From Cranoglanis bouderius (lineage: Eukaryota > Chordata > Actinopteri > Siluriformes > Cranoglanididae): a DNA stretch of 64,000 nt. The notes under the pieces were generated by a model. It was not told the DNA's origin and ran no database searches. It saw only the letters and a program-made list of their open reading frames with translations. The translations under genes were made by a program, and so were the position numbers. This document shows, in pieces, positions 49,501-59,045 of the stretch; position 1 is the first letter of the stretch, and each line of letters begins with the position of its first letter. The stretch covers positions 14,129,501 to 14,193,500 of the forward strand of contig CM042567.1 of NCBI GenBank assembly GCA_023630585.1. Reading direction: 5' to 3'.

Positions 49501-52500
49501 ATGAAGAGAAGAAAGGTGGTTGGTCCTGATGACATACCAGTGGAGGTATGGAAGTGTCTAGGAGAGACGGCAGTAGAGTTTTTAACTAGGTTGTTCAATG
49601 AGGTCTTAGAGAGTGAGAGGATGCCTGAGGAATGGAGGAGAAGTGTTTTGGTGCCGATTTTTAAGAACAAGGGAGATGTGCAGAGTTGTTGAAACTACAG
49701 AGGTATTAAGCTGATGAGCCATACAATGAAGTTGTGGGAAAGAGTAGTGGAAGCAAGGCTAAGGGGAGAAGTGAGCATTTGTGAACAGCAGTATGGTTTC
49801 ATGCCAAGAAAGAGCACTACAGATGCAATATTTGCTTTGAGAATGTTGATGGAGAAGTACAGAGAGGGTCAGAAAGAGCTGCATTGTGTCTTTGTAGATT
49901 TAGAGAAAGCGTATGACAGGGTGCCAAGAGAGGAGCTGTGGTATTGTATGAGGAGGTCTGGAGTGGCAGAGAAGTATGTTAGAGTGGTGCAGGATATGTA
50001 TGAGAGCAGTAGGACAATGGTAAGGTGTGCGGTAGGTGTGACAGAGAAGTTCACGGTGAAGGTGGGACTGCATCAAGGATCGGCTCTGAGCCCCTTCTTG
50101 TTTGCGGTGGTGATGGACAGGCTGACAGATGAGGTCAGACAGGAATCTCCATGGACTATGATGTTTGCGGATGACATTGTGATCTGTAGTGAGAGCAGGG
50201 AGCAGGTGGAGGAAACTCTAGAGAGGTGGAGGTTTGCTCTGGAGAGAAGAGGAATGAAGGTTAGTCGCAGCAAGACAGAATACATGTGTGTGAATGAGAG
50301 GGATCCAAGTGGAACAGTGAGGTTACAGGGAGAAGAGATAAAGAAGGTGCAGGATTTTAAGTACTTAGGGTCAACAGTCCAGAGCAACGGGGAGTGTGGA
50401 AAAGAGGTGAAGAAGCGTGTGCAGGCAGGTTGGAATGGGTGGAGAAAAGTGTCAGGTCTGTTGTGTGATAAAAGAGTAACAGCAAGAATGAAAGGAAAGG
50501 TGTACAGGACAGTAGTGAGACCAGCGATGTTGTATGGTTTGGAGACAGTTGCACTGAGGAAAAGACAGGAGGAAGAGTTAGAGGCAGCAGAGCTGAAGAT
50601 GTTGAGGTTCTCTTTGGGAGTGACGAGGATGGATAGGATCAGGAATGAGTACATCAGAGGGACAGCACATGTGAGATGTTTTGGAGACAAAGTTAGAGAG
50701 GCCAGGTTGAGATGGTTTGGACATGTTCAGAGGAGGGAGAGTGAATAAAGGATGCTGAGGTTAGAGCTGCCAGGCAGGAGGCCGAGAGGAAGACCAAAGA
50801 GGAGGTTTATGGATGTAGTGAAGGAGGACATGAAGGTAGTCGGTCTGAGAGAAGAGGATGCAGGGGATAGGGCTAGATGGAGGCAGATGATTCGCTGTGG
50901 CGACCCCTGAAGGGAACAGCCGAAAGGAAAAGAAGATTTTAGTGCTTTCAAATGTTTGCTGATGTAGGCGATGCAATCCTCACCCAGGCTGCTGATGTTT
51001 TCTCGGAGCTGCTGGAACGTGGTGCTCAGTCCTTTGGCGTAGGTGTTGATTTTTGACGCATCCAACACAAACACCACGCAGTGAATTTTGTCTTTGAGGC
51101 TCGGTTTTTTTATGAAGCCCATGGTATCAGATCTGACTGGCTCTTCTGCACTGAACTGTGAGGAATAAAAAGATTATAAACACTGGCACTAGATTTACCT
51201 TTTTTTGTGGGAATGTGGAATTGGTTCAGGAAAATAGGATTCCTGCAATAACACAGGCATACTGATGTGACACTGATGTGACAGTTAGTGTAATTGATAT
51301 GTATACAAAAGCAAGACATTTGGAAATACAGAGACGTGTGTGTGTTGTGGGCTGTCCGCAAAGCTCATTTGTTAATAGAGCTTTATTTCCCTTATTTTAT
51401 TTTTTAAACAGCGGTCATTGCCCCATCAGAAAGCACCATACCCTCACTGCTGCAGCACAGTACTTAGTCCTTAACTGGGACTAAGAAAAACAGAAGACAT
51501 CTCATTTAATGAAACTGACACACACAGAGGCCTTAGGTACATCCCAAATCGCATACTTATGCATTATTCTACACCATTTTGTAGTATGAACAGTGTGAGT
51601 AGTGTGTTCACACTGAAAATTCCAACAAGAAGAAGTAGACTTCAAGTACCCGGATGATGCACTCATTCAACCGAATAACGAAAACGAAGTCTGGAATGTT
51701 GGACACTTCATGCATTTAATGGTAAGTAGCTATGCTTACGTAGCGGATGAAGGGAGGGGCTACCAGGTGCTGACGGTGGATGAGAAAAAATTTTCAAGAT
51801 GGCCGACACAAGACAGCTTACAAACGGTAAAAGGTAACACTGACATAAACAATAAAATGAAGAAATTCATTTTCATTGACTCTAAAGCTAGCGGCGTCAC
51901 ATTACGTGCGTTTGACGTCATTTGCCATTGACTGGGAAACACTTACACTTCCGTCTTAGTAAAAAACATTATTGTTGAGACAATACTACCCTTCGAAATT
52001 CATACACTTGATGGCAGAGTACATAATGCATAGTGTAAGTGCATGGTGTATAGTATGTCATTTGGGACACAACTCATGCGTCCTTCACTAGGACTGATAC
52101 AAAGGCCACGCCTTCTTCGATAGAACTGACACACACAGAGGCCAGGCTTCCTTCACTAGGACTGATACACACAAAGGCCATGGCTCCTTAAATGGAACTG
52201 ACACACACAGAGGCCACGCTTCCCTCAATGGAAATGCTGTTGTATGTGAGACATCTTTCTACATTATCTGTACATATTCCATAGTGCTAACAGTATAACT
52301 ATTTCAGATTCCATTATCACATTGATATATCATCACACCCCAGTACGCAATTATTCTATACAGTTTTAAAAGTTGTACCTGATGTCCCTCTATCACATGT
52401 CCTTTAGTAACACACAGCGCATCATAAAGGCTCAGTCCCGTTGAGTCTCCTTCTCCAATCCCCATAATATCACACAGGATCAGAGCCGTGGTGTCTGCTC

Positions 52501-55500
52501 TCTCTCCACTCGGTCTGATGGGGAATGACTGGAGCTGCAAGACAGGACATTTTATTTTAACAATTGTCATGCAATAAATATACCAGAGAGCTGTTGAATT
52601 CTGGATTCTAATTGGTCAGAAAGTATTGATAAATTTTCTATAACAGCAGCTCTGACAGTAATGCAGCTGCAAATCACAGATTTATATTAATGCACTTGTT
52701 CTAAAGCATTATTGTTTCTGTAGTAACAGCTCATTCACAGGGATACGCCACATAAACAGATTAAAAAGTATGTGTAATTGTTGACAAGGAGACATTTACG
52801 GAAGGGGTCTCCAGTGTCAGAGCTTTGTAACAGTCAGAGATAAAGCTGTAACTTTTCCAACACAGGAAAGTCATCAGGACTTTACACTTTGCAGCTTCTC
52901 ATTAAAACAGCAAGCTTCGCATAAATTTTTTTTTGTCTTATTAACTTCAAGAGAAAAAAAAAGATAGGATGCTGACAGAACGACATAGCTTTATAGCTGC
53001 TATAATCTAAAAAAGAACAGGAAATGACTTGTTTTCCAGATATGCCACAACATTAAATGTATCTATAAACGGATAACAACTGACATGACAAAAACCTTTT
53101 TTTAAACGATCCATTACTCTGCTGTGTTTTTGTCTACCTGTATCACAACCTCTGGTGTACTGACAATTTTCGGATTAGCTCTAATAAACACACTTCCATG
53201 ATACAGTTTCTTTCTTTACCTTTTTTGTGAAGCTTGCAGAAGCAGATGAGCCCACCATGGCCCGGTTAAGGACACGTCCAGAAAAGACTGACTGCACAGA
53301 ACTAATGAAACTGGACTTTCCTGCACCAACGGGACCCAGAAGCAGGACTCTGGCCTCGGACACGGCCCCTCTGGCCGGTTTGTATGACTCAACCATCTCC
53401 ATCAGTTCCTTCCTGGATCTTATTGCACAATACACAACATCTTTTAAACATTCTGTGGACACACATATTTTACATGAGTATGTAGTAAAGCTGCTGGAAT
53501 ACTGACTCAGAGGTCCAGTTCACTGATCTCCATGGAGTCTCGAGTAGATTTAAAGTTGGCCACAAATCTGCAAAGTGAATTAGTAATACAATATGTAAGA
53601 AACAAACAAATGACAGGACATATGGTTATATTAAAATAATCAACAATGGCGCAACGTGATAAAGTGAAGTTACTGTTGTGTTGATTATTTTCGTATAACT
53701 GCATGTTCGGAAGTGTTTTATTTCTCTTATACCACAGTAATTTGCCAACAATTAATTTTTTTTATTAAGTTGTACTTTTTATGTTTATAATTACATTTAA
53801 ATACACCAACAGAGGCAGAGGTGGCTAAGTGGTTAAGGCTCTGGGCTAGTGTTAAGAAGTTTGTGTTCCAGCACAGTTCCAGCATAGTCTATGAAACAAT
53901 TTAGTTTCTGTTCTCCCTTACATTATAACAGCTATAAACAGTCGTTCCCTCACCAGCCTCTCTTTGTCTCTCTCTTGAAGTTAAAAAGACTATACCGTTT
54001 TTATAGTAACAGCTCATTTACAGGGACAGGCCACATAACATAACCGAAGTCTAAGAATAAACCGATTTTAAAATGTGTTATTTAACACAAAAAAGTATGG
54101 AGATGTTTATTTAACATTCATGGAAGGAGACTCCAGTGTCAGAGCTTTAAAGTTAACTTCAAGAGAGAGAGAAACGAGAGAGGCTGGTGAGGGAATGAAT
54201 GTTTATAGCTGCTATAATGTATGTGAGACAGGAACTAACTTGTTTCTTGGACATTCCACAAAATTGAACGTAACTATAAACTGATAAAATGTACAGTGCC
54301 ATTCTTTAATGACTAAATAGTGTAACTATTGGCAAATTGCTGTGGTAGAAGTGGAATAAAACACTTTAGGATGCGCTGTTATAGAAAAATAATCAACTTT
54401 TTTTCACATTGTACGCTTTTTAGCCATTCCTTCAGATACATAAACCTTTGGAACAAAACAAGGCTGCCACTGAAGCTAAAATCACGTTCAATTATAATAT
54501 GATTATTTTGATTATATATTTTCTATTTTATTTCTTACCTCTGGTCAAGACATTGTCTTTGTTTATGCCTTTGGAAGTGCTGTCTTTATTTTTTTCCTGG
54601 GGCGTATCATCTGCTGGTTTTCCGATAGTGAAAAGTCCTGTGTTCTGCTCATTATCCTTCTTACTTGTAGTAGATACTATAAGTGTCAATACATAATAGA
54701 ATACACACAAAACATGTTGAAAGATTAACATGCTATCAAATATTTCACACTGTGGTGGACAAAAGAATTAAAATATAAATTAAAATTATATTATTAAATC
54801 TAAATATTTAGACAAAAAACAAAATGGGGGCTACCTACAACTGCTCCTGCTGTCATTGTCCTTGTAATGTATTCAGTCATATTGAGTAATAGCATTAAAT
54901 AAAATTATTTATACAGCAGTACTGTTAAATTCTGGATTCTGATTGGTCAGTAGGTGTTGATTCATTTTCTATAAAAGCAGCTCTGACAGTAGTGCAGCTG
55001 CAAATCACAGCTTTATATTAATGCGCTCATTTCTACAAAAACAGTTCATTCACAGGGACAGTGCATGCACCACATAGATGGATTGACAGACAAATGTGTA
55101 AACATTCATATGGTGAAGTTTTCTGTAAGAAACGTTTGTTTAACATTTATGGAAGCAGTCAGAGTCAGCACTTTGTAACGAGTTGTCAACTTCAAGAGAG
55201 AGAAAAAAGAGGGAATGGCCGGTGTGGGAATGACTCTTTATAGCTGCTATAACGTAAGTGAGAATAGGAACTAACAGGAACGTTTTTTGTGGACGTTCCA
55301 GAACATTAAATGTATCTCTAACTGGATAAAAATTATGATGTATCATCCTTTTATTAATAAAAGTTGTAATCTTTAACAAAATAAGAGCAATAAAACAAGT
55401 GGGAAGTGCTGTTATAGGAAAATAATGAACTCTGGGGCAGTAACAATAATTCTATTTCATCAATTTATACTTAAAATAATAATAATAAATGGTAAATATC

Positions 55501-56301
55501 AGTAATTAAATTAAAAAAATTAATTCTGTATGTTGTGTGTGTGTGTGTGTGTGTGTGTAAATAGACATTAGGTGTATTTTGCTGTGCTGTAGCTGGTGAG
55601 GTTGCAACAAGAGTGTAAACAAAAGTATCCATCTGATTATTTTACTTTTATGTATCTTATTTGAGCAATATCTCATGAACAAAACTGCGATTTAAATGAA
55701 TATCAGGAGGACTGTGATTCGGCCATAGGTACAATGCTGCAGGTAATAAGAAATTAATATTGAGTAAGTGGCCAAACATTTCGGACACAGTGGCCAAATA
55801 ATTTGTTTATTTTTGCTCCACTAGTGGAAATAGATCCTAAAGAAGCCACCCTCACTGACAGCCCTTTGGCTAGATGGTTAGCTAGCTCACAATGATGTGT
55901 ACATTCCCGTTAAAGATGTATATTCATGAAAAATGTATCGTTTGCCATACCTGCTCATGATGTCACTAACTATACTGTAGTGACCATTTCAGTGGGACTG
56001 TAGGTAGAATTAGAATTTTACATGGCGAGCACAGATGAGCAGGTTGATACAAACAGTGAAATGTCCCAGTGCGGTTATAAGTATAAGTATAAATACACTT
56101 GGAACACTGCTACATTATTATAATATGTCTGGATAATAAAACAATTGCACCAGGATAGTTTTTTTAATCACAGAAAAACAGTGCAGGTATGGGGCAGAAC
56201 GTCTATCACAGTGAACTTTTTTTTGTCAAACATGCCAAAAGTGTTTATGTTGTTGTCCATAAGGACATCAACAATGTTGCCATATGTGTTTCTGAAAATA
56301 A

Positions 56302-56346
<45 letters not shown>

Positions 56347-56504
56347 GAAAGAAATGGAATTATTGTGTTTTATTTAGTACATACAGTCATTTATATTCAT
56401 TTTTAAGAAGGATGCGAATAATTCTGGAGGACACTGGAATTGCACGTCCTTAGGGTTTATGATGATGATTATTATTATGTTTTTATGACGATGAGTTTTA
56501 TGAC

Positions 56505-56567
<63 letters not shown>

Positions 56568-56834
56568 CATATTGTTTATTATAATAAGTAATAATAAAAC
56601 ACTGCACATAATAGGAAGAACTGTTCAATGTACAGTTGTAGGTGATTGTTATGATATTTATATTATAATCTCTTTAAACGTTAAATACAAGCGAAAAACA
56701 GTAGCTACACTTATGACATATAGTGTATAACAAATAAAAATCATACCTGAAAAACCAAAGCCATGTGATGGCTTCTCGTTTGCGTCTTTTGCTTGATTCA
56801 GAAATTGTGCAAAACCTACTGAACTAGTATTCAT
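46569..56834 (-). CDS. interferon-induced protein 44 family GTPase (IFI44/IFI44L-like)
   Basis: Cytoplasmic GTP-binding antiviral-response family. Exons (minus): 56747-56834 (ATG at 56834), 54539-54676, about 53515-53567, 53220-about 53430, 52379-52534, 50984-51155, 46845-46945, 46569-46754. That gives roughly 370 codons. The P-loop LLLGPVGAGKSSF is at 53313-53336. Switch/G3 CDIMG (exon 5), DKIHCVVFVLD (exon 6) and a G4-like LLTHVDE (exon 7) follow in the usual order. THVD in place of the usual TKxD is a change at the guanine-specificity motif. The N-terminal part (exons 1-2) is Lys/Asn/Ser-rich and lacks the TLDc domain of mammalian IFI44. The TPWRSVNWT motif just before the GTPase is typical. 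The border between exons 3 and 4 could not be fixed. Transcription is probably interferon-driven through the ISRE upstream. An RTE LINE lies antisense in the intron after exon 6. Confidence 0.9.
47035..47690 (-). repeat. foldback repeat family, copy N, full length
   Basis: Best copy. Hairpin at 47040-47165, TTATACCACAGCA at 47171-47183, centre TATAACTATAAACA, GGAGACTTCTTCCATAAATG (about 47435), GTTATAGTAAATTAATCAAC. The mirror TGCTGTGGTATAA is at 47674-47686. It directly precedes the LINE insertion. Confidence 0.92.
47806..50935 (+). mobile_element. RTE-clade LINE, full-length structure, 18-bp target duplication
   Basis: An 18-bp direct repeat ATTTTAGTGCTTTCAAAT flanks the insert (47788-47805 and 50936-50953). 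Inside are the apurinic-like endonuclease and reverse transcriptase of the RTE type, and the short tail GGGAACAGCCGAAAGGAAAA without poly(A), as in this clade. The insert is about 3.1 kb. Length, domain order and perfect target duplication show a recent, probably complete insertion. It is antisense to ifi44, in the intron between exons 50984-51155 and 46845-46945. Confidence 0.93.
47876..50910 (+). pseudogene. RTE retrotransposon endonuclease-reverse transcriptase, three lesions
   Basis: Endonuclease part 47876-49099 (LNVGTM, CVQETRW, NGVGVIL, SAYAPQVG, GADFNGHVG, QVDYIL). Reverse transcriptase follows in another frame (49096-50748: VFVDLEKAYDRVP, HQGSALSPFLFAVVMD, catalytic FADD in MMFADDIVIC). 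A one-base frameshift is needed near 49044. In-frame stops occur at 49690-49692 (TGA) and 50746-50748 (TAA). After the last stop the frame continues through ARWRQMIRCGDP to TGA at 50908-50910. With few lesions, this copy is young but unlikely to be active. Confidence 0.9.
51538..52072. mobile_element. MITE with TCCCAAATNGCATACT ends
   Basis: GTACATCCCAAATCGCATAC at the left is mirrored by GTATGTCATTTGGGACACAA at the right. It carries a noncoding interior with GGCGTCACATTACGTGCG. It is embedded in a small GGCCACGCC minisatellite like the one at 31200-32940. It lies in an ifi44 intron. Confidence 0.7.
52075..52240. repeat. degenerate minisatellite (AGGCCACGCTTCC...)
   Basis: Four or five units of about 40 bp of the type GACACACACAGAGGCC...CTTCACTAGGACT. 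A partial unit lies left of the MITE at 51515-51535. Confidence 0.8.
52590..53110 (+). repeat. foldback repeat family, copy O, lacking the hairpin
   Basis: TTGGTCAGAAAGTATTGATA start, GGAAGGGGTCTCCAGTGTCA (about 52800), TTTATAGCTGCTATAA (about 52990), CATTAAATGTATCTATAAAC; it ends before the hairpin. It lies between ifi44 exons 4 and 5. Confidence 0.85.
53625..54400. repeat. foldback repeat family, copy P, head-to-head composite
   Basis: A minus-oriented half (hairpin at 53630-53735, then TTATAACAGCTATAAACAGT at about 53924) meets a plus-oriented half at about 53995. The plus half runs GTAACAGCTCATTTACAGGG, GGAAGGAGACTCCAGTGTCA, TTTATAGCTGCTATAA and one hairpin arm ending at about 54400. A tRNA-like SINE head is inserted in the first half. 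Confidence 0.8.
53808..53890 (+). repeat. tRNA-derived SINE head
   Basis: GGTGGCTAAGTGGTTAAGGC is an A-box-like start and TTTGTGTTCCAGCACAG a degraded B-box region, as in fish tRNA-type SINEs. Very short; the body is missing. Confidence 0.5.
54925..55460 (+). repeat. foldback repeat family, copy Q
   Basis: ATTCTGATTGGTCAGTAGGT start, AACATTTATGGAAGCAGTCA, TTTATAGCTGCTATAA (about 55230), then one hairpin arm (GTTATAGGAAAATAATGAAC, about 55410). It lies in ifi44 intron 1. Confidence 0.88.
55534..55559. repeat. (TG)n microsatellite
   Basis: About 12 TG units in ifi44 intron 1. Confidence 0.9.
56309..56343. repeat. (TA)n microsatellite
   Basis: About 17 TA units; a longer one follows 160 bp further on. 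Confidence 0.95.
56506..56566. repeat. (TA)n microsatellite
   Basis: About 30 perfect TA units, 180 bp downstream of the first ifi44 coding exon (in transcription direction). Likely unstable and cruciform-prone. Confidence 0.97.
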
Positions 56835-57077
56835 GATGAAATATGTACATCAACCCTTCTAGAAACTGCACAAGAAAAAAACAAAGCATTAACAACGTTT
56901 AAACTATGCGGTAAAGTAAATAAATGCAAATCTATTTAGGAAATTGTTACTCTATTATTGAGCTGCGATAGTGAGTAAAACTAAAGATATAATTAGAAAT
57001 GTATAATACTCAAACCTCAGTGAAAGTTCAGCTAAGAAAGCTAAGAGACGGAGCTAACGTTCCACATCTCGGGTGAA

Positions 57078-57095
57078 GAAACGAAACTGAAACTT
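57078..57095. promoter_or_regulatory. interferon-stimulated response element (ISRE)
   Basis: GAAACGAAACTGAAACTT has three GAAA units spaced two bases apart, matching the IRF/ISGF3 consensus GAAANNGAAAC without mismatch. It lies about 245 bp upstream of the ifi44 ATG. A plausible first noncoding exon (donor after ACTTTCACTGAG, about 57017) lies between them, so it is in normal promoter position. Confidence 0.9.
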
Positions 57096-57677
57096 TATGT
57101 TTGACATTCAGGTCTGTGGTGTGACTTAACCACGCCCCTCGTTTCCGTACAGGCCTGTGATTGGACAGTGGTCATCTTTGCCTCTTGAGTGAAATACAGA
57201 TTACTGAAAGGATAAAATGATGAAAGCTCTCCAGCACTTTCTTTTATTAATCCAATATTCTCGAAAAAAACAACAGCATCTGGGCATCTGAAGGTCCAAA
57301 ATCTCACACCTGAGTGGTGCAAAAGAAACGTGTTCATCCAATCCTTGAAAGATTGTGATGCCATGATGCCACAGTCATCGGTGGCCGGGAGTCCAAGAGA
57401 GCAATACTGGCCATGCTCTAACTGTAGGAGTGATGGTGTTACTCTTCTTCTTTCTCTCTGACACTGGTCAGTTGTGAGTGTCTGTGAGCTCATGTATGAG
57501 GACGAGAGCAGATAGCACTTTTAGTTTATATGAAGAAAAAGATATCCAGTGTTGTAATTTAATAGAAATATAAAGATGTAGGCCTAATGTAGCCTCAGAT
57601 ACCTGTTCTGGGTTGACAGGAGTGGACCTCAGTGTGGTCTTCTGCTGCTGTAACCCATCTGCATCAGTGTTCAGCAT
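57095..57677 (-). other. possible two-exon reading frame, unrecognised
   Basis: ATG at 57677; exon 57603-57677 ends at a good donor (CAG/GTATCTG). A 121-bp intron leads to acceptor CACAG and exon 57095-57481, which stays open in phase to TAA, about 153 codons in all. No domain is recognised. The stop touches the ISRE. The segment may equally be a dispersed repeat whose frame is open by chance, so I do not call it a gene. Confidence 0.2.
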
Positions 57678-57681
57678 GTTG

Positions 57682-58489
57682 TGCGTTCTGATGCTGCATT
57701 CAAGGCAAAGTTACAACGCATAATTGTAAAAAGCCCCCTCAACTTGAAATTTCAACTCGTCAGCTTCTCAACTACCAGTTACTTCCCTGTTTACAGAGTG
57801 ACATCAACAACAACATGGCTGTGCACACTGTGAAATGCACAGTGTCAAATGCCCGTTATCTACTTTTAAATTAGTTTGTAGCAGTATTGACCTTAGATTA
57901 ATTAATATACAGACACAGTACTTGGTTAAATCTGTAACACTGAACATACTATGTATGTGTCTCTTCCTTTAATGACTAACAAGGACATGGACTCTCCTTC
58001 AAGCAAAACATTTGAATCTTTTATAGTCTTGAGTTTGTGGACATCTTCTTCTATTTAGGCTACAAGAGTCCATGGACCAACAGCTGCAAAACAGGCCTAA
58101 AGCATTGATGATCCAGCACCAGATTTTACAGTGGGCTTGGGGGATTTTTCTTGAATGCAGTCCCCGTTTCACCAAAATTCAATGGTGTTCAAAGCTAGCG
58201 GTGCTCAAAAGTCTATGCTAATATTCAATCAATTATTAACGGTCATCTAACACAATGCTGAAGTTCCCTTGTCCAGCTCATTAGCTCAATCAGCTCTAAC
58301 ACTAACTAACAGACTCTTCCTGAGTTGCCTTTGAAGGCAAAAATGCTCCCCTGGACATCTAGTTCTGTCCAGCAGAGGGCGCAAGTGGCCTAAAGAGTGG
58401 AGAAAAATTACTTGATAATCACTCACAGGGCAAAATGTTATCGTGCTAAAGATTATGAAGCATTTTAATGTTTTCCAGTTTAAACAAAA
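57682..58489. other. spacer: no gene seen
   Basis: Begins with a short piece resembling one end of the CTGCATTCGACT-type MITE (57690-57770). The rest shows no coding or RNA gene signature. Confidence 0.4.
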
Positions 58490-58915
58490 TAAATGAAACC
58501 ATTTTATACAACAGCACTGTTTACTTTTTTCAAATCAGATTGATTTTCTATTACAGCACAGCTCTGACATTGTTTCTGGCTGAAACAAATCACTGGTGTA
58601 TATTAATGGACTCTTTCAATCATGTTATGATGTCCATAGTAACAGTTATTTCACAGGGACTTGTACGGCAGATGCTCCACATAAACTAAGGACAAAACAT
58701 TTAACATATAAAAATCTATAACCGTTGATATGGTGAAAATTTCTGTTAGGAGATGTTTATGTAACATTTATTGAAGGGGTCTGCAGTGTCAGTGCTTTGT
58801 AACAGTACGTCCGCCAGATGCTTTGCAGTTTCTCTGTAACATGACAAGCTGTTGTTTTTTTCAAGAGAAAGAAAGAGAGGTTGGTGAGGAAATGACTGTT
58901 TATAGCTGCTATAAT
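58490..58915 (+). repeat. foldback repeat family, copy R
   Basis: ATCAGATTGATTTTCTATTA start, GGACTTGTACGGCAGATGCT, CATTTATTGAAGGGGTCTGC, ending at TTTATAGCTGCTATAA, where a Tc1-like end takes over. Confidence 0.82.
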
Positions 58916-59045
58916 GTACACTATATGACCAAAAGTATGTAAACACCTGACCAGAACTTTGGGATGAATCGGAATGACACAACCTATTACCCAAAATATA
59001 GACTAACAGTAAATTATTAGAATGCCCTTAATGTCCTAATGCTAA
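58916..59045 (+). mobile_element. Tc1/mariner-like terminal fragment
   Basis: TACACTATATGACCAAAAGT is a common fish DNA-transposon terminus. Only about 100 bp of related sequence follows (TTTGGGATGAATCGGAATGA) and no second end is seen. Confidence 0.6.

Noticed and set aside
48356..50690. Long minus-strand frames opposite the LINE (up to 205 codons)
   Set aside because: Antisense shadows of the retrotransposon polyprotein; low-complexity Ser/Leu-rich translations with no domain.
56145..56730. Two frames of about 100 codons with Tyr-Ile runs
   Set aside because: Produced by the (TA)n microsatellites in ifi44 intron 1.
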